A stretch of DNA of 64,000 bases, taken from contig NZ_FNEQ01000009.1 in assembly GCF_900100205.1 (NCBI RefSeq), positions 1 through 64,000 of the forward strand, given 5' to 3'. Made by a program: the position numbers and the translations under genes. The stretch's first letter is position 1, and every line of letters starts with the position of its first letter. Shown here in pieces: positions 1-7,339 of this stretch. This stretch comes from Duganella sp. OV510 (lineage in GTDB: Bacteria; Pseudomonadota; Gammaproteobacteria; Burkholderiales; Burkholderiaceae_D). The notes below the pieces were generated by a model that worked only from the letters and a program-made list of their open reading frames with translations, was not told the origin of the DNA and searched no databases.

Positions 1-89
1 TCAAGGTAATGAAACGGATGGCCTATGGCTACCGCGACTCCGACTTCTTTTTCCTGAAGATCAAAGCCGCGTTTCCCGGTAATCCGTGA
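1..89 (+). CDS. ISL3-family transposase, C-terminal fragment (5' end outside window)
   Basis: The frame beginning at base 3 reads KVMKRMAYGYRDSDFFFLKI and ends in AAFPGNP followed by TGA. A run resembling KRMAYGFRD..YFFLKI.AAFPG closes DDE transposases of the ISL3 (IS204/IS1001/IS1165) family, so I assign it on this motif. Only 28 codons are visible and none of the catalytic DDE residues are in the window. The gene points toward the 3' end of the chitinase gene, and the two stop codons are about 12 bp apart. Confidence 0.7.
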   Translation, partial: KVMKRMAYGYRDSDFFFLKIKAAFPGNP

Positions 90-95
90 AGAGCC
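1..95 (+). mobile_element. Right end of an ISL3-family insertion sequence (cut by window edge)
   Basis: The first 89 bases encode a transposase C-terminus. They are followed without a gap by GAAGAGCC (88-95), whose reverse complement GGCTCTTC is a typical ISL3-family outer end. The transposase stop therefore lies inside the terminal inverted repeat. Eight T residues follow (96-103); ISL3 elements duplicate 8 bp on insertion, so this run may be the target duplication. The left end is outside the window, so whether the element is intact cannot be judged. Confidence 0.7.
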
Positions 96-101
96 TTTTT
101 T

Positions 102-1328
102 TTACCTCATGGCCTCCGACAGCGTATTCAGAAGCTGTCCTTTACCGTCCGCGCTCAGCTCCCAGAACATCGCGCCGCGCAATCCCTGCTGCTTGATATA
201 CGCAGCCTTCTCCTTCAGCGATACCGGATCTTCATACGAAATCCACACCTGCTCCGCCGCGCTGTACATATACGGCACGCGCGCCGACGCATTGCGGTAA
301 CGCTGGTAGCTGTCACCACGTTGCAGCAGCATGCCGTAGCCATAGGAATTGCCGCCGTTGACGCCATCCGTCACGCCGCCCTGGCAAGCCTGATACTGGC
401 CATCGCCATCCGGCCCCGCTGCGCAGCCCTTCCAGCCGTAACCGTAGAACGGCACGCCCAGCACCAGCTTGTCCTTCGCCACGCCAGCTTCCAGGTAGCG
501 CTGCACCGAGCGCGCCGCATGGCCGCCACCCGCCGAGATCGGGTCCTTCGGATCGGCAAACAGCGGCGCATGATGGGCGGTGTTCTTGCCGGCCCACGGC
601 GAGTGATAGTCATACGCCATGATATTGATCCAGTCCAGGTGCATGGCCAGCTGCTTCAGCCACACGCCATCGCCAACGTAATTGCCATTGGCGCCGGCGG
701 CGATGGTGATGCGGTAATGCTTGCCATCCTGCTTGCCCGCCGCATCATAGGCCGCGCGCAGTTCGCGCGCCCAGGTGATGAAGTTCTGCCGGTCCTCCGG
801 CCGCGCACATACCTCGCCTTTCACGCAAGGCACACCGGCTTCACCCGGATATTCCCAGTCCAGGTCCACGCCATCCAGTCCATGCCGGCGCATCACCGCC
901 AGCGACGACGCGATGAAGTTGGCGCGCGCCTCCGGCGATGCCGCCACATTCGAGAAGCGGTTGGACCAGTCCCACCCGCCCACCGACAGCACCACCTTGA
1001 ATTGCGGGTTGTGCTGCTTCAGCGCCACCAGCGCGCGCAGGTTGGCGCTGTCTTCCGCCTCATTGCGCCACGCCAGCGCGCCGTTGCGCGCGTCCTGGCA
1101 TGGCGCCACATCGTTGACCGACGGATCGGCGTTGCCATGCCTGCCGTCCCAGCACAGGTCCGCAAACGCATACAGCGCCATGGTCAGCTTGCTGGCGTCG
1201 ACCTGCGACACCGGATAGGACTGGTGCTTCCAGCCAGGATAGTAGCCGATCACTTCAGCCGCCATCGCCGGCGCCATCGTGCTTGCCATGGCCACGGCCA
1301 CGGCCAGGGAAATTAATTTAGTTCGCAT
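102..1328 (-). CDS. Secreted GH18 chitinase
   Basis: A 408-residue family 18 glycosyl hydrolase that should cleave beta-1,4-GlcNAc links of chitin outside the cytoplasm. It has a signal peptide (about residues 1-23, ending AMA-AE), the SxGG motif (LSVGGW, 114-119) and the catalytic DGVDLDWE at 152-159, with Glu159 as the acid/base. No carbohydrate-binding module is present. The ATG at 1328 lies inside the last codons of the upstream gntR gene (11-bp overlap), so the two are probably translationally coupled. A longer frame extends to 1475 but would run deep into gntR and lack a signal peptide. The ISL3 end lies directly beyond the stop codon; the C-terminus (MFWELSADGKGQLLNTL) looks complete. 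Confidence 0.93.
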   Translation of the reverse strand: MRTKLISLAVAVAMASTMAPAMAAEVIGYYPGWKHQSYPVSQVDASKLTMALYAFADLCWDGRHGNADPSVNDVAPCQDARNGALAWRNEAEDSANLRALVALKQHNPQFKVVLSVGGWDWSNRFSNVAASPEARANFIASSLAVMRRHGLDGVDLDWEYPGEAGVPCVKGEVCARPEDRQNFITWARELRAAYDAAGKQDGKHYRITIAAGANGNYVGDGVWLKQLAMHLDWINIMAYDYHSPWAGKNTAHHAPLFADPKDPISAGGGHAARSVQRYLEAGVAKDKLVLGVPFYGYGWKGCAAGPDGDGQYQACQGGVTDGVNGGNSYGYGMLLQRGDSYQRYRNASARVPYMYSAAEQVWISYEDPVSLKEKAAYIKQQGLRGAMFWELSADGKGQLLNTLSEAMR

Positions 1329-2058
1329 TGAGCTCCGCCACAAAGTCATACATATCGCCACGGAAGTACGAGCGGCAAAACTCCACCGCGCGCCCGTCGC
1401 GCAAAAAACCAAGACGCTCCACAGCCAGGCCGGCATCGCCTTCCTTCGCCTGCAACAGCGTCGCCTGTTCCGCATTCAGCAACAGCGCCGACAGGCGCTG
1501 CAAGGCGCGCACCGGGCGGTTGCCGGTTTTTTCCAGCGCGTCGTACATCGACACATCCACCGCTTCCAGCGACGGCAGGCAGGAGGCGACGATGGTCGCG
1601 TACTCCAGGCACATCGGCACATCGTCGGCGTAACGCATGCGGTTGAAGCGGTACACTTTGGAGCCAGGACTGAGCCGCAGGCGCATCGCCTCGTCCGGCG
1701 TCACCGTGCCCTCCGAGCGCTTCAGCCAAACGCTGCGCGGCGTGCGGCCGCGCGCCCGCATGTCTTCGGAAAACGAGGTCAGCTTGGCGAAGTTCTTTTC
1801 GATGCGGGTGTTGATGAAATTGCCGGAGCCGGGACGGCGCACCAGCACGCCCTCGCTGACCAGGCCATCGATCGCCTTGCGCACCGTGATGCGCGACATC
1901 TCCAGGTCGGCCGCCAGCTGGCGCTCGGCCGGCAAGGCATCCTCCGGCTTCAGCAAATGCTGTTCGATCGCCAAGCGCAAGGCGCGCTGCAGGCGCTGGT
2001 AGAGCGGCAGGTTACTGGTCTCATTGAGGTGCTGTCGGATGTGTACCAGTAAGCTCAT
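1318..2058 (-). CDS. GntR-family transcriptional regulator with UTRA domain (HutC/NagR type)
   Basis: A 246-residue protein with an N-terminal winged helix (about residues 15-85; LPAERQLAADLEMSRITVRK is the recognition region) and a UTRA effector domain (about 100-235). This subfamily includes regulators of GlcNAc and chitin use (NagR/DasR/NagQ), usually sensing phosphorylated amino sugars. ATG 2058 has GGAG seven bases upstream; upstream candidates lack a ribosome site. It is the first gene of a gntR-chitinase unit and is divergent from a TonB receptor gene. Repeated TGGTATT sequences in the shared upstream region are candidate operators. The effector is inferred from neighbours only. Confidence 0.88.
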   Translation of the reverse strand: MSLLVHIRQHLNETSNLPLYQRLQRALRLAIEQHLLKPEDALPAERQLAADLEMSRITVRKAIDGLVSEGVLVRRPGSGNFINTRIEKNFAKLTSFSEDMRARGRTPRSVWLKRSEGTVTPDEAMRLRLSPGSKVYRFNRMRYADDVPMCLEYATIVASCLPSLEAVDVSMYDALEKTGNRPVRALQRLSALLLNAEQATLLQAKEGDAGLAVERLGFLRDGRAVEFCRSYFRGDMYDFVAELNAN

Positions 2059-2090
2059 CGGTTCGCTCCACGGTGACATTGTTCGACGAT

Positions 2091-2108
2091 AATACCAACA
2101 AAATACCA
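2091..2108 (-). promoter_or_regulatory. Candidate GntR operator: TGGTATT direct repeat, 11-bp period
   Basis: On the minus strand TGGTATT occurs at 2108-2102 and again at 2097-2091, exactly one helical turn apart. The site lies in the leader of gntR, downstream of its likely promoter, where a bound repressor could block transcription. The same arrangement recurs at 2301-2318 before the receptor gene. Confidence 0.45.
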
Positions 2109-2260
2109 GCGCTCCACCATCTTCCCCGCCGCGCATCCAAATAAATTCCTTTCATCGAAAGAAACCCTTATAGCCAAAGGCTTTCTTTCTGTTGCAAACG
2201 CGCACAGCGATTTTCCATACCACTGACGATCCGGTATTAGGACGTTGTCAGAACCTCACT

Positions 2261-2277
2261 TTGTATGCTGCATACAA
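2261..2277. promoter_or_regulatory. Perfect 17-bp dyad (TTGTATG-CTG-CATACAA)
   Basis: Seven-base arms TTGTATG and CATACAA flank CTG. The dyad differs from the TGGTATT elements around it, so it may bind a second regulator. It lies about 150 bp upstream of the receptor start codon. The protein that binds is unknown. Confidence 0.4.
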
Positions 2278-2300
2278 CATAACAAAAAAGAATTTTAAAG

Positions 2301-2318
2301 TGGTAGTGATCTGGTATT
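2301..2318 (+). promoter_or_regulatory. Candidate GntR operator: TGGTA/TGGTATT direct repeat, 11-bp period
   Basis: TGGTA at 2301-2305 and TGGTATT at 2312-2318 repeat with the same 11-bp spacing as the site in the gntR leader. The site lies just upstream of the candidate -10 TATATT (2329-2334), overlapping where the -35 region and spacer would be, which suits repression of the TonB receptor gene. Confidence 0.45.
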
Positions 2319-2427
2319 AAAACGCGAGTATATTGGCGTTGGATTGGTTTTGAACGTGATTTAAAAAAGAAAGACGATACATCAACAATCGGTGGGCTCG
2401 GCGGAGCCTTCAACAACGGGAGGGAAT

Positions 2428-5190
2428 ATGCAGCACAATTCAAATAAGATCACCATGTCCAAACTAACGCCTATCGCCACTGCGGCAGCCATCCTGACGC
2501 TGAGCGTCGCGATGACCGCGCAGGCGCAGCAGGTGGCGGCGGAGCCGGACACCGTGATCGTCAGCGGCATCCGTGGCTCGCTGCAGCAATCGCTGTCGGT
2601 GAAGCGCAATGCGTCGAGCAACGTCGACGTGATCACGGCCGAAGACGTCGGCAAGATGCCGGACAAAAACGTGGCCGACTCGCTGCAACGCGTGCCGGGC
2701 GTGAACATCTCCACCTCCGGCGCCGGTTCCGGCGGCTTCGATGAGAACGACCGCGTGTCGATGCGCGGCACCGCGCCATCGCTGACCCAGACCCTGATCA
2801 ACGGCCACGCCGTATCGACCGGCGACTGGTTCGTGCTGGACCAGGTGGGCGGTGCCGTCGGCCGTTCCGCCTCGTATTCGCTGCTGCCGTCGGAGATCGT
2901 CGGCCAGGTGGTGGTCTACAAGGCCCCGACCGCAGACCAGGTAGAAGGCGGTTCGAGCGGCTCGATCGACATCCGCACCCGTCACCCGCTGGACTTCAAG
3001 AACGCGATTTCGATGGAAGCCACCGTACAGGGTGTGTATTCCACGCTGGCGGAAAAAACCGATCCGCAATTCAGCGGCCTGTTCAACTGGAAGAACGAAG
3101 CCGGCACGCTGGGCCTGATGGTGCAAGGCTTCTCGGAAAAACGCTCGCTGCGCCGCGATGGCCAGGAGCTGCTGCAATGGACCCAGGTGGCACCGACCAA
3201 CGCCGCCGTCAAGACCAACCCGGACCTGGCCAACGTCTGGTTCCCGCGCCTGATCGGTTCCTCGCTGTTCCAGCAGGAGCGCAAGCGCAAAGGCGGCTTG
3301 ATCGACCTGCAATTCAAGCCTAGCCGCGACTTCTCGCTGGAAGCAACCTACTTCCGTTCGAAGATGGACGCGTCGAACTACAACACCAACTACATGACCG
3401 ACATGAATGGTTCGGGCATGCTGGGTTCCGGTGTCGCGCCTGATCCGGGCTATGTGATCCGCAACGGCACGCTGGTGTCGGCCGCCTTCACCAACAAGGG
3501 CACCACCGCCGCGCCACTGCGCTACGGCATCGTCGACAACATCGTGCGCGAAGGCGCTTACGCGCAGACCGAGTTCTTCGACATCGATGGCAAATGGCGC
3601 GCCACCGACCGCCTGGTGTTCACCGCCAAAGCCGGCTCCACCAAGGGCAAGGGCGTGACCCCGAGCCAGGGCGTGTTTGAAGGTGACGTCAACAACTCCG
3701 GCGCCAGCTACCAGCTGAACGGCCTGGGTTCGCCGGCCACCGTCAAGTTCCCGAACATTAATACCGCCGTCTTCACCGGCACGCCGCTGGACTGGATCTT
3801 CGGCGTCTCGCCGGCCACCACCGACGACAAGGAGACCTACGGCCAGATCGACGCTGCCTTCCAGCTGGATGCCGGCCCGCTGCGCGAGATCAAGTTCGGC
3901 GTGCGTGGCACCCACCACACCCGCTCCAACTTCGAAGTGGCGCAAGGTCCCAACTGGTCCAACACCGACGTTGGCGGCACCAGCACCAACCCGGCATGGA
4001 ACGGCACCACCTACCCTGGCAACTTCGGCAGCGACCTGGGTGGCGACTTCCCTAAAAATGTCTGGATGCTGGACCCGTCCATCCTCAACGCCTGGGGCGA
4101 CCTGCACTCCAACCGTGACGTCAGCCGCACCTACTACCAGGACATGTTCAACCTGAAGGAAAACACCAAGGCGATCTACGTCCAGGGTGAACTGGAAGGC
4201 GACGGCTGGAGCGGCAATGTCGGTCTGCGCCTGGTGCGCACCGAAGGGACCTCGAACGGCTACCAGATCCTGCCTAACCAGCCAGCGGGCCAGAACCTGC
4301 CATCGTATCCATGGGGCGGTTTCGTCCAGCAAACGGCGATCGACAACAACACCACCATCCCGCTGCCTAGCCTGAACCTGAAGTTCGACCTGCGTCCCGA
4401 CCTGGTCGGCCGCCTGGGCATCTCGCGCACCATGACCCGTCCTGACTACGGCGCACTGGGCGGCGCGGTGCTGCTGACCGATGAAACCCATACTGGCAAC
4501 GGCGGCAACGCGCACCTGAAGCCAGTCAAGTCGACCAATCTGGACGCCTCGCTGCAATGGTACTTCGCACCGCGTGCCCTCCTGTCGGCCGGCGTGTTCT
4601 ACATGGACCTGAAAGACTATGTGGGCTACGGCACCAGCACCGGTTCCTTCCTCGACACCCGTGCTTCGCAAGAGCAGAACAAGGCGGTGTTCGCCACCTA
4701 CACCATCACCTCGCCGATCAACGTCGGCGCCAAGGTGAAGGGCCTGGAACTGGCAGCGCAAATACCGGTGGGCATGGGCTTCGGCATCGACGGCAACGTC
4801 ACGCTGACCGATTCGCACCTGGACTTCGGCGCCTGCCCTGCCATGCAGACCGCCACCTCGGGCGATCCGTGCGACATGCTGGGCGCCTCGAAGACCACCG
4901 CCAACGGCGGCGTCTACTTCGAGAACGACAAGTTCAATGCACGCGTGAGCTACGCATGGCGCTCGTCGTTCCTGGCGGCGCAGGACCGCGGCACGCCGCT
5001 GTATCAGGATTCCACCGGCACACTGTCGGCATCGTTCAACTACAACATCAACAAGAACATCACGTTGACGATCAGTGGCCAGAACCTGAACAACCCGATC
5101 CTGAAGAACTACATCTACAACAAGGATCAACCGGCGCGCTTCTACGCCAACGGCGCGCAGTACTACGCCGGCCTGCACGTGAAATACTAA
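2428..5190 (+). CDS. TonB-dependent outer-membrane receptor (Xanthomonas/Caulobacter carbohydrate type)
   Basis: A 920-residue outer-membrane transporter. It has a signal peptide (to about residue 34, TAQAQQ), a plug domain beginning near VIVSGIRGSLQQSL with the conserved KMPDKNVADSLQRVPGVNI, and a long beta-barrel ending in an aromatic-rich strand with terminal Tyr. Plugs of this style belong to the TonB-Xanth-Caul family, often used for oligosaccharide uptake. ATG 2428 follows GGGAGGGA; an in-frame ATG at 2392 lacks a comparable site. Its position opposite a GntR regulator and chitinase suggests chitooligosaccharides as substrate (inference). A strong terminator follows at 5213. Confidence 0.9.
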   Translation: MQHNSNKITMSKLTPIATAAAILTLSVAMTAQAQQVAAEPDTVIVSGIRGSLQQSLSVKRNASSNVDVITAEDVGKMPDKNVADSLQRVPGVNISTSGAGSGGFDENDRVSMRGTAPSLTQTLINGHAVSTGDWFVLDQVGGAVGRSASYSLLPSEIVGQVVVYKAPTADQVEGGSSGSIDIRTRHPLDFKNAISMEATVQGVYSTLAEKTDPQFSGLFNWKNEAGTLGLMVQGFSEKRSLRRDGQELLQWTQVAPTNAAVKTNPDLANVWFPRLIGSSLFQQERKRKGGLIDLQFKPSRDFSLEATYFRSKMDASNYNTNYMTDMNGSGMLGSGVAPDPGYVIRNGTLVSAAFTNKGTTAAPLRYGIVDNIVREGAYAQTEFFDIDGKWRATDRLVFTAKAGSTKGKGVTPSQGVFEGDVNNSGASYQLNGLGSPATVKFPNINTAVFTGTPLDWIFGVSPATTDDKETYGQIDAAFQLDAGPLREIKFGVRGTHHTRSNFEVAQGPNWSNTDVGGTSTNPAWNGTTYPGNFGSDLGGDFPKNVWMLDPSILNAWGDLHSNRDVSRTYYQDMFNLKENTKAIYVQGELEGDGWSGNVGLRLVRTEGTSNGYQILPNQPAGQNLPSYPWGGFVQQTAIDNNTTIPLPSLNLKFDLRPDLVGRLGISRTMTRPDYGALGGAVLLTDETHTGNGGNAHLKPVKSTNLDASLQWYFAPRALLSAGVFYMDLKDYVGYGTSTGSFLDTRASQEQNKAVFATYTITSPINVGAKVKGLELAAQIPVGMGFGIDGNVTLTDSHLDFGACPAMQTATSGDPCDMLGASKTTANGGVYFENDKFNARVSYAWRSSFLAAQDRGTPLYQDSTGTLSASFNYNINKNITLTISGQNLNNPILKNYIYNKDQPARFYANGAQYYAGLHVKY

Positions 5191-5212
5191 TCGGCTTCAT
5201 TGTGTAGTCTGT

Positions 5213-5249
5213 GCCCGCCACGGCTCTCCCGGCCCTGGCGGGCTTTTTT
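5213..5249 (+). terminator. Rho-independent terminator after the TonB receptor gene
   Basis: GCCCGCC (5213-5219) pairs with GGCGGGC (5237-5243), followed directly by six T residues. It separates the receptor gene from the cupin-like gene starting at 5267. Confidence 0.85.
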
Positions 5250-5266
5250 ATGCCATCATACGCCGC

Positions 5267-6106
5267 ATGCATACGCCCATCGAATACCGCGACCTCGACC
5301 CGCAGCGCTTCTTTAGCGAGGTGGCGGGCAGCTACCGCCCGGCCATCCTGCGCGGTTTCGTGCGCCATTGGCCGGCGGTGCAGGCCGCGCTGCGCTCGCC
5401 GGAAGCACTGTGCCAGTATGTGCTGGGTCTGGCCAGCAATGCGGAAGTGGACGCGGTGATGACGCCGCCCGCCGAGCGTGGCCGTCTGTTCTACTCACCG
5501 GACATGAAGGGCTTCAACTTCGTCCGCAACAAGGTGACGCTGGCGCGCGTGATAGAACAACTGGCGCGCTACTCGCAGTTTGACGCGCCGCCCTCGGTGG
5601 CAATACAAAGCGCCTTGATCGACGACTGCATGCCACGCTTCAGCGACGCAAACGTGGCGCCGGCGCTGCCGCCGTCGGTGCGCCCACGCCTGTGGCTGGG
5701 GAACACCATCACCACACCTGCGCATTTCGACCAGTCCTGCAACCTGGCCTGCGTCGTCAGCGGCCAGCGGCGCTTCACGCTGTTCCCGCCCGAGCAGGTG
5801 GCCAATCTGTATATCGGCCCGGTGGATTTTGCACCAACGCCAACGCCCATCAGCATGGTGCATTTCAGCGCGCCGGATGACGCCCTGCACCCGCTGTTCC
5901 GCGAGGCGCTGCCACATGCGCAAGTGGCCGACCTTCTGCCCGGCGACGCGCTCTACCTGCCAACGCTGTGGTGGCACCATGTGCAATCCACCGGACCGCT
6001 GAACATGATGGTCAACTACTGGTGGAAAGGCGAGCAGACACCCGAGGTGGAAGCTGGCCGCGCAGCCATTTTCAGACATCTGAAAATCCTGCCCAAAGAC
6101 TTTTAA
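5267..6106 (+). CDS. Cupin-like (JmjC-fold, cupin_8) domain protein
   Basis: A 279-residue protein of the cupin_8/JmjC-like fold, related to Fe(II)/2-oxoglutarate hydroxylases. The metal-ligand pattern is visible: TPAHFDQSCNLACVVSG supplies HxD and WWHHVQST the distal His. RPAILRGFVRHWPA near the N-terminus is the usual opening of the family. Proteins of this group often lie beside TonB receptors in Xanthomonas/Caulobacter-type carbohydrate loci, matching the location here, but their substrate is unknown. No signal peptide, so cytoplasmic. It starts 18 bp after a terminator and may have its own promoter or depend on read-through. Confidence 0.8.
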   Translation: MHTPIEYRDLDPQRFFSEVAGSYRPAILRGFVRHWPAVQAALRSPEALCQYVLGLASNAEVDAVMTPPAERGRLFYSPDMKGFNFVRNKVTLARVIEQLARYSQFDAPPSVAIQSALIDDCMPRFSDANVAPALPPSVRPRLWLGNTITTPAHFDQSCNLACVVSGQRRFTLFPPEQVANLYIGPVDFAPTPTPISMVHFSAPDDALHPLFREALPHAQVADLLPGDALYLPTLWWHHVQSTGPLNMMVNYWWKGEQTPEVEAGRAAIFRHLKILPKDF

Positions 6107-6151
6107 GCCGTACTGCCCCACACTCCCGCTTTGTTCAAGCTGGAGAAGTAG

Positions 6152-7339
6152 TTGAATCACTCACAATCCATGGCGGGCATGCGGCCCATGCCCGCATCAA
6201 TCAGCTTCGGCATGACGCTGGTGATGGCGATGGCCTGCGGCGTCGCTGTCGCCAACATCTACTACAACCAGCCCTTGCTGGTGATTATGCAAGCGGCCTT
6301 TCCTGGCCAGGAATCCATCATCGGCTTCGTGCCGACCGTGACCCAGCTCGGCTACGCGCTGGGCCTGCTGTTTCTTGTGCCGCTCGGCGATCGCATTGAG
6401 CGCCGGCGTCTCATTCTTTCGCAGTACAGCGCATTGACCGTGGCACTGGCCGGCGTGGCGCTGGCGCCGAATGCATGGTCGGTGGTTGCTGCCTCAATTG
6501 TGCTGGGCGTGGTCACCAGTGTGACGCAACAGATCCTGCCCTTCGCCGCCGAGCTGTCAGCGCCCGAGCGCCGTGGCGCCACCATCGGCACCGTGATGAG
6601 CGGCCTGTTGTGCGGCATCCTGCTGGGCCGTGTACTGGCCGGTGCGATTGGCGAACGCTATGGCTGGCGCGCCATGTTCTGGCTCGGCATCGGCATGGCC
6701 GTGGTGATGACCGCCATCCTGGCGCAGATCCTGCCGCGCAACCAGCCGAAGACGCGGGACAGCTATGCGTCGTTGATCAAGTCCCTGTTCAGCATCTGGC
6801 GCGAAGAACCGGCGCTGCGCCGCGCAACCATCGTGCAGGCATGCGTGTTCGGCTCCTTCAGCGCGCTGTGGACCACGCTGACGCTGCACCTCGACACGCA
6901 ATATCACCTGAGCGCACAGACGGCCGGCCTGTTCGGCCTTGTCGGCGCCGCCGGTGTACTGTTTGCACCGATCGCCGGCAAGGTGTCGGACCGCCGTGGC
7001 CCGCATGTGGTGATCGGCTTCGCCTGCTTTGTGATGGTGATCTCGTGGCTGCTGCTGGGGATGTGGGGCATGGTGGCCGGCCTGGTGGTCGGCATCCTGA
7101 TACTGGACTTCGGCGCGCAAAGCGCACAGGTATCGAATCAGCACATCATCCAGGCGCTGCGTCCTGACATGCGCAGCCGCCTGAATGCGATCCTGATGGG
7201 TGGCATGTTCATCGGCGGCGCCGCCGGTTCCGGCTGCGCCATGCTGGCGTGGAAAGCCTTCGGCTGGACCTGCGTGTCCGCACTGGGCATCACGCTGGCG
7301 CTGATCGCGCTAGCTGTTCAATCCCGGCGGCGCACCTGA
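6152..7339 (+). CDS. MFS transporter
   Basis: A 395-residue major facilitator with about 12 membrane segments. The loop motif LFLVPLGDRIERRRLI between helices 2 and 3 is the MFS A motif. The start is probably TTG 6152: GGAG lies six bases upstream, while the first in-frame ATG (6170) has no ribosome site. It resembles the MFS protein at 57563-58738 through helices 1-3 (VANIYYNQPL versus VANLYYAQTL, then similar TQ.GY.LGLLF.VPLGD). The substrate is unknown; a role in sugar movement is suggested only by the chitin locus upstream. The 3' end overlaps the convergent regulator gene by 30 bp. Confidence 0.85.
   Translation: MNHSQSMAGMRPMPASISFGMTLVMAMACGVAVANIYYNQPLLVIMQAAFPGQESIIGFVPTVTQLGYALGLLFLVPLGDRIERRRLILSQYSALTVALAGVALAPNAWSVVAASIVLGVVTSVTQQILPFAAELSAPERRGATIGTVMSGLLCGILLGRVLAGAIGERYGWRAMFWLGIGMAVVMTAILAQILPRNQPKTRDSYASLIKSLFSIWREEPALRRATIVQACVFGSFSALWTTLTLHLDTQYHLSAQTAGLFGLVGAAGVLFAPIAGKVSDRRGPHVVIGFACFVMVISWLLLGMWGMVAGLVVGILILDFGAQSAQVSNQHIIQALRPDMRSRLNAILMGGMFIGGAAGSGCAMLAWKAFGWTCVSALGITLALIALAVQSRRRT

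Larger units (their letters stand above)
2059..2427. promoter_or_regulatory. Divergent control region between gntR-chitinase and the TonB receptor
   Basis: This 369-bp gap holds no gene. On the minus strand TTGCAA (2197 down to 2192) and GCTATA/TATAAG about 17-19 bp later form a possible gntR promoter. On the plus strand TATATT (2329-2334) is a candidate -10 for the receptor gene. TGGTATT elements occur as period-11 direct repeats at 2091-2108 (minus strand) and 2301-2318 (plus strand), and ATACC/GGTAT forms an inverted pair at 2217-2237. A separate 17-bp perfect dyad lies at 2261-2277. Promoter calls are by eye. Confidence 0.55.

Noticed and set aside
2464-5178. A 904-codon open frame on the minus strand across the TonB receptor gene
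   Set aside because: It is a shadow of GC-rich codon bias: composition is Arg/Val/His-rich, without domains or signal, and the plus-strand receptor is clearly real. Similar long antisense frames over alaS, glnS and the 7.3-9.7 kb regulator were rejected for the same reason.
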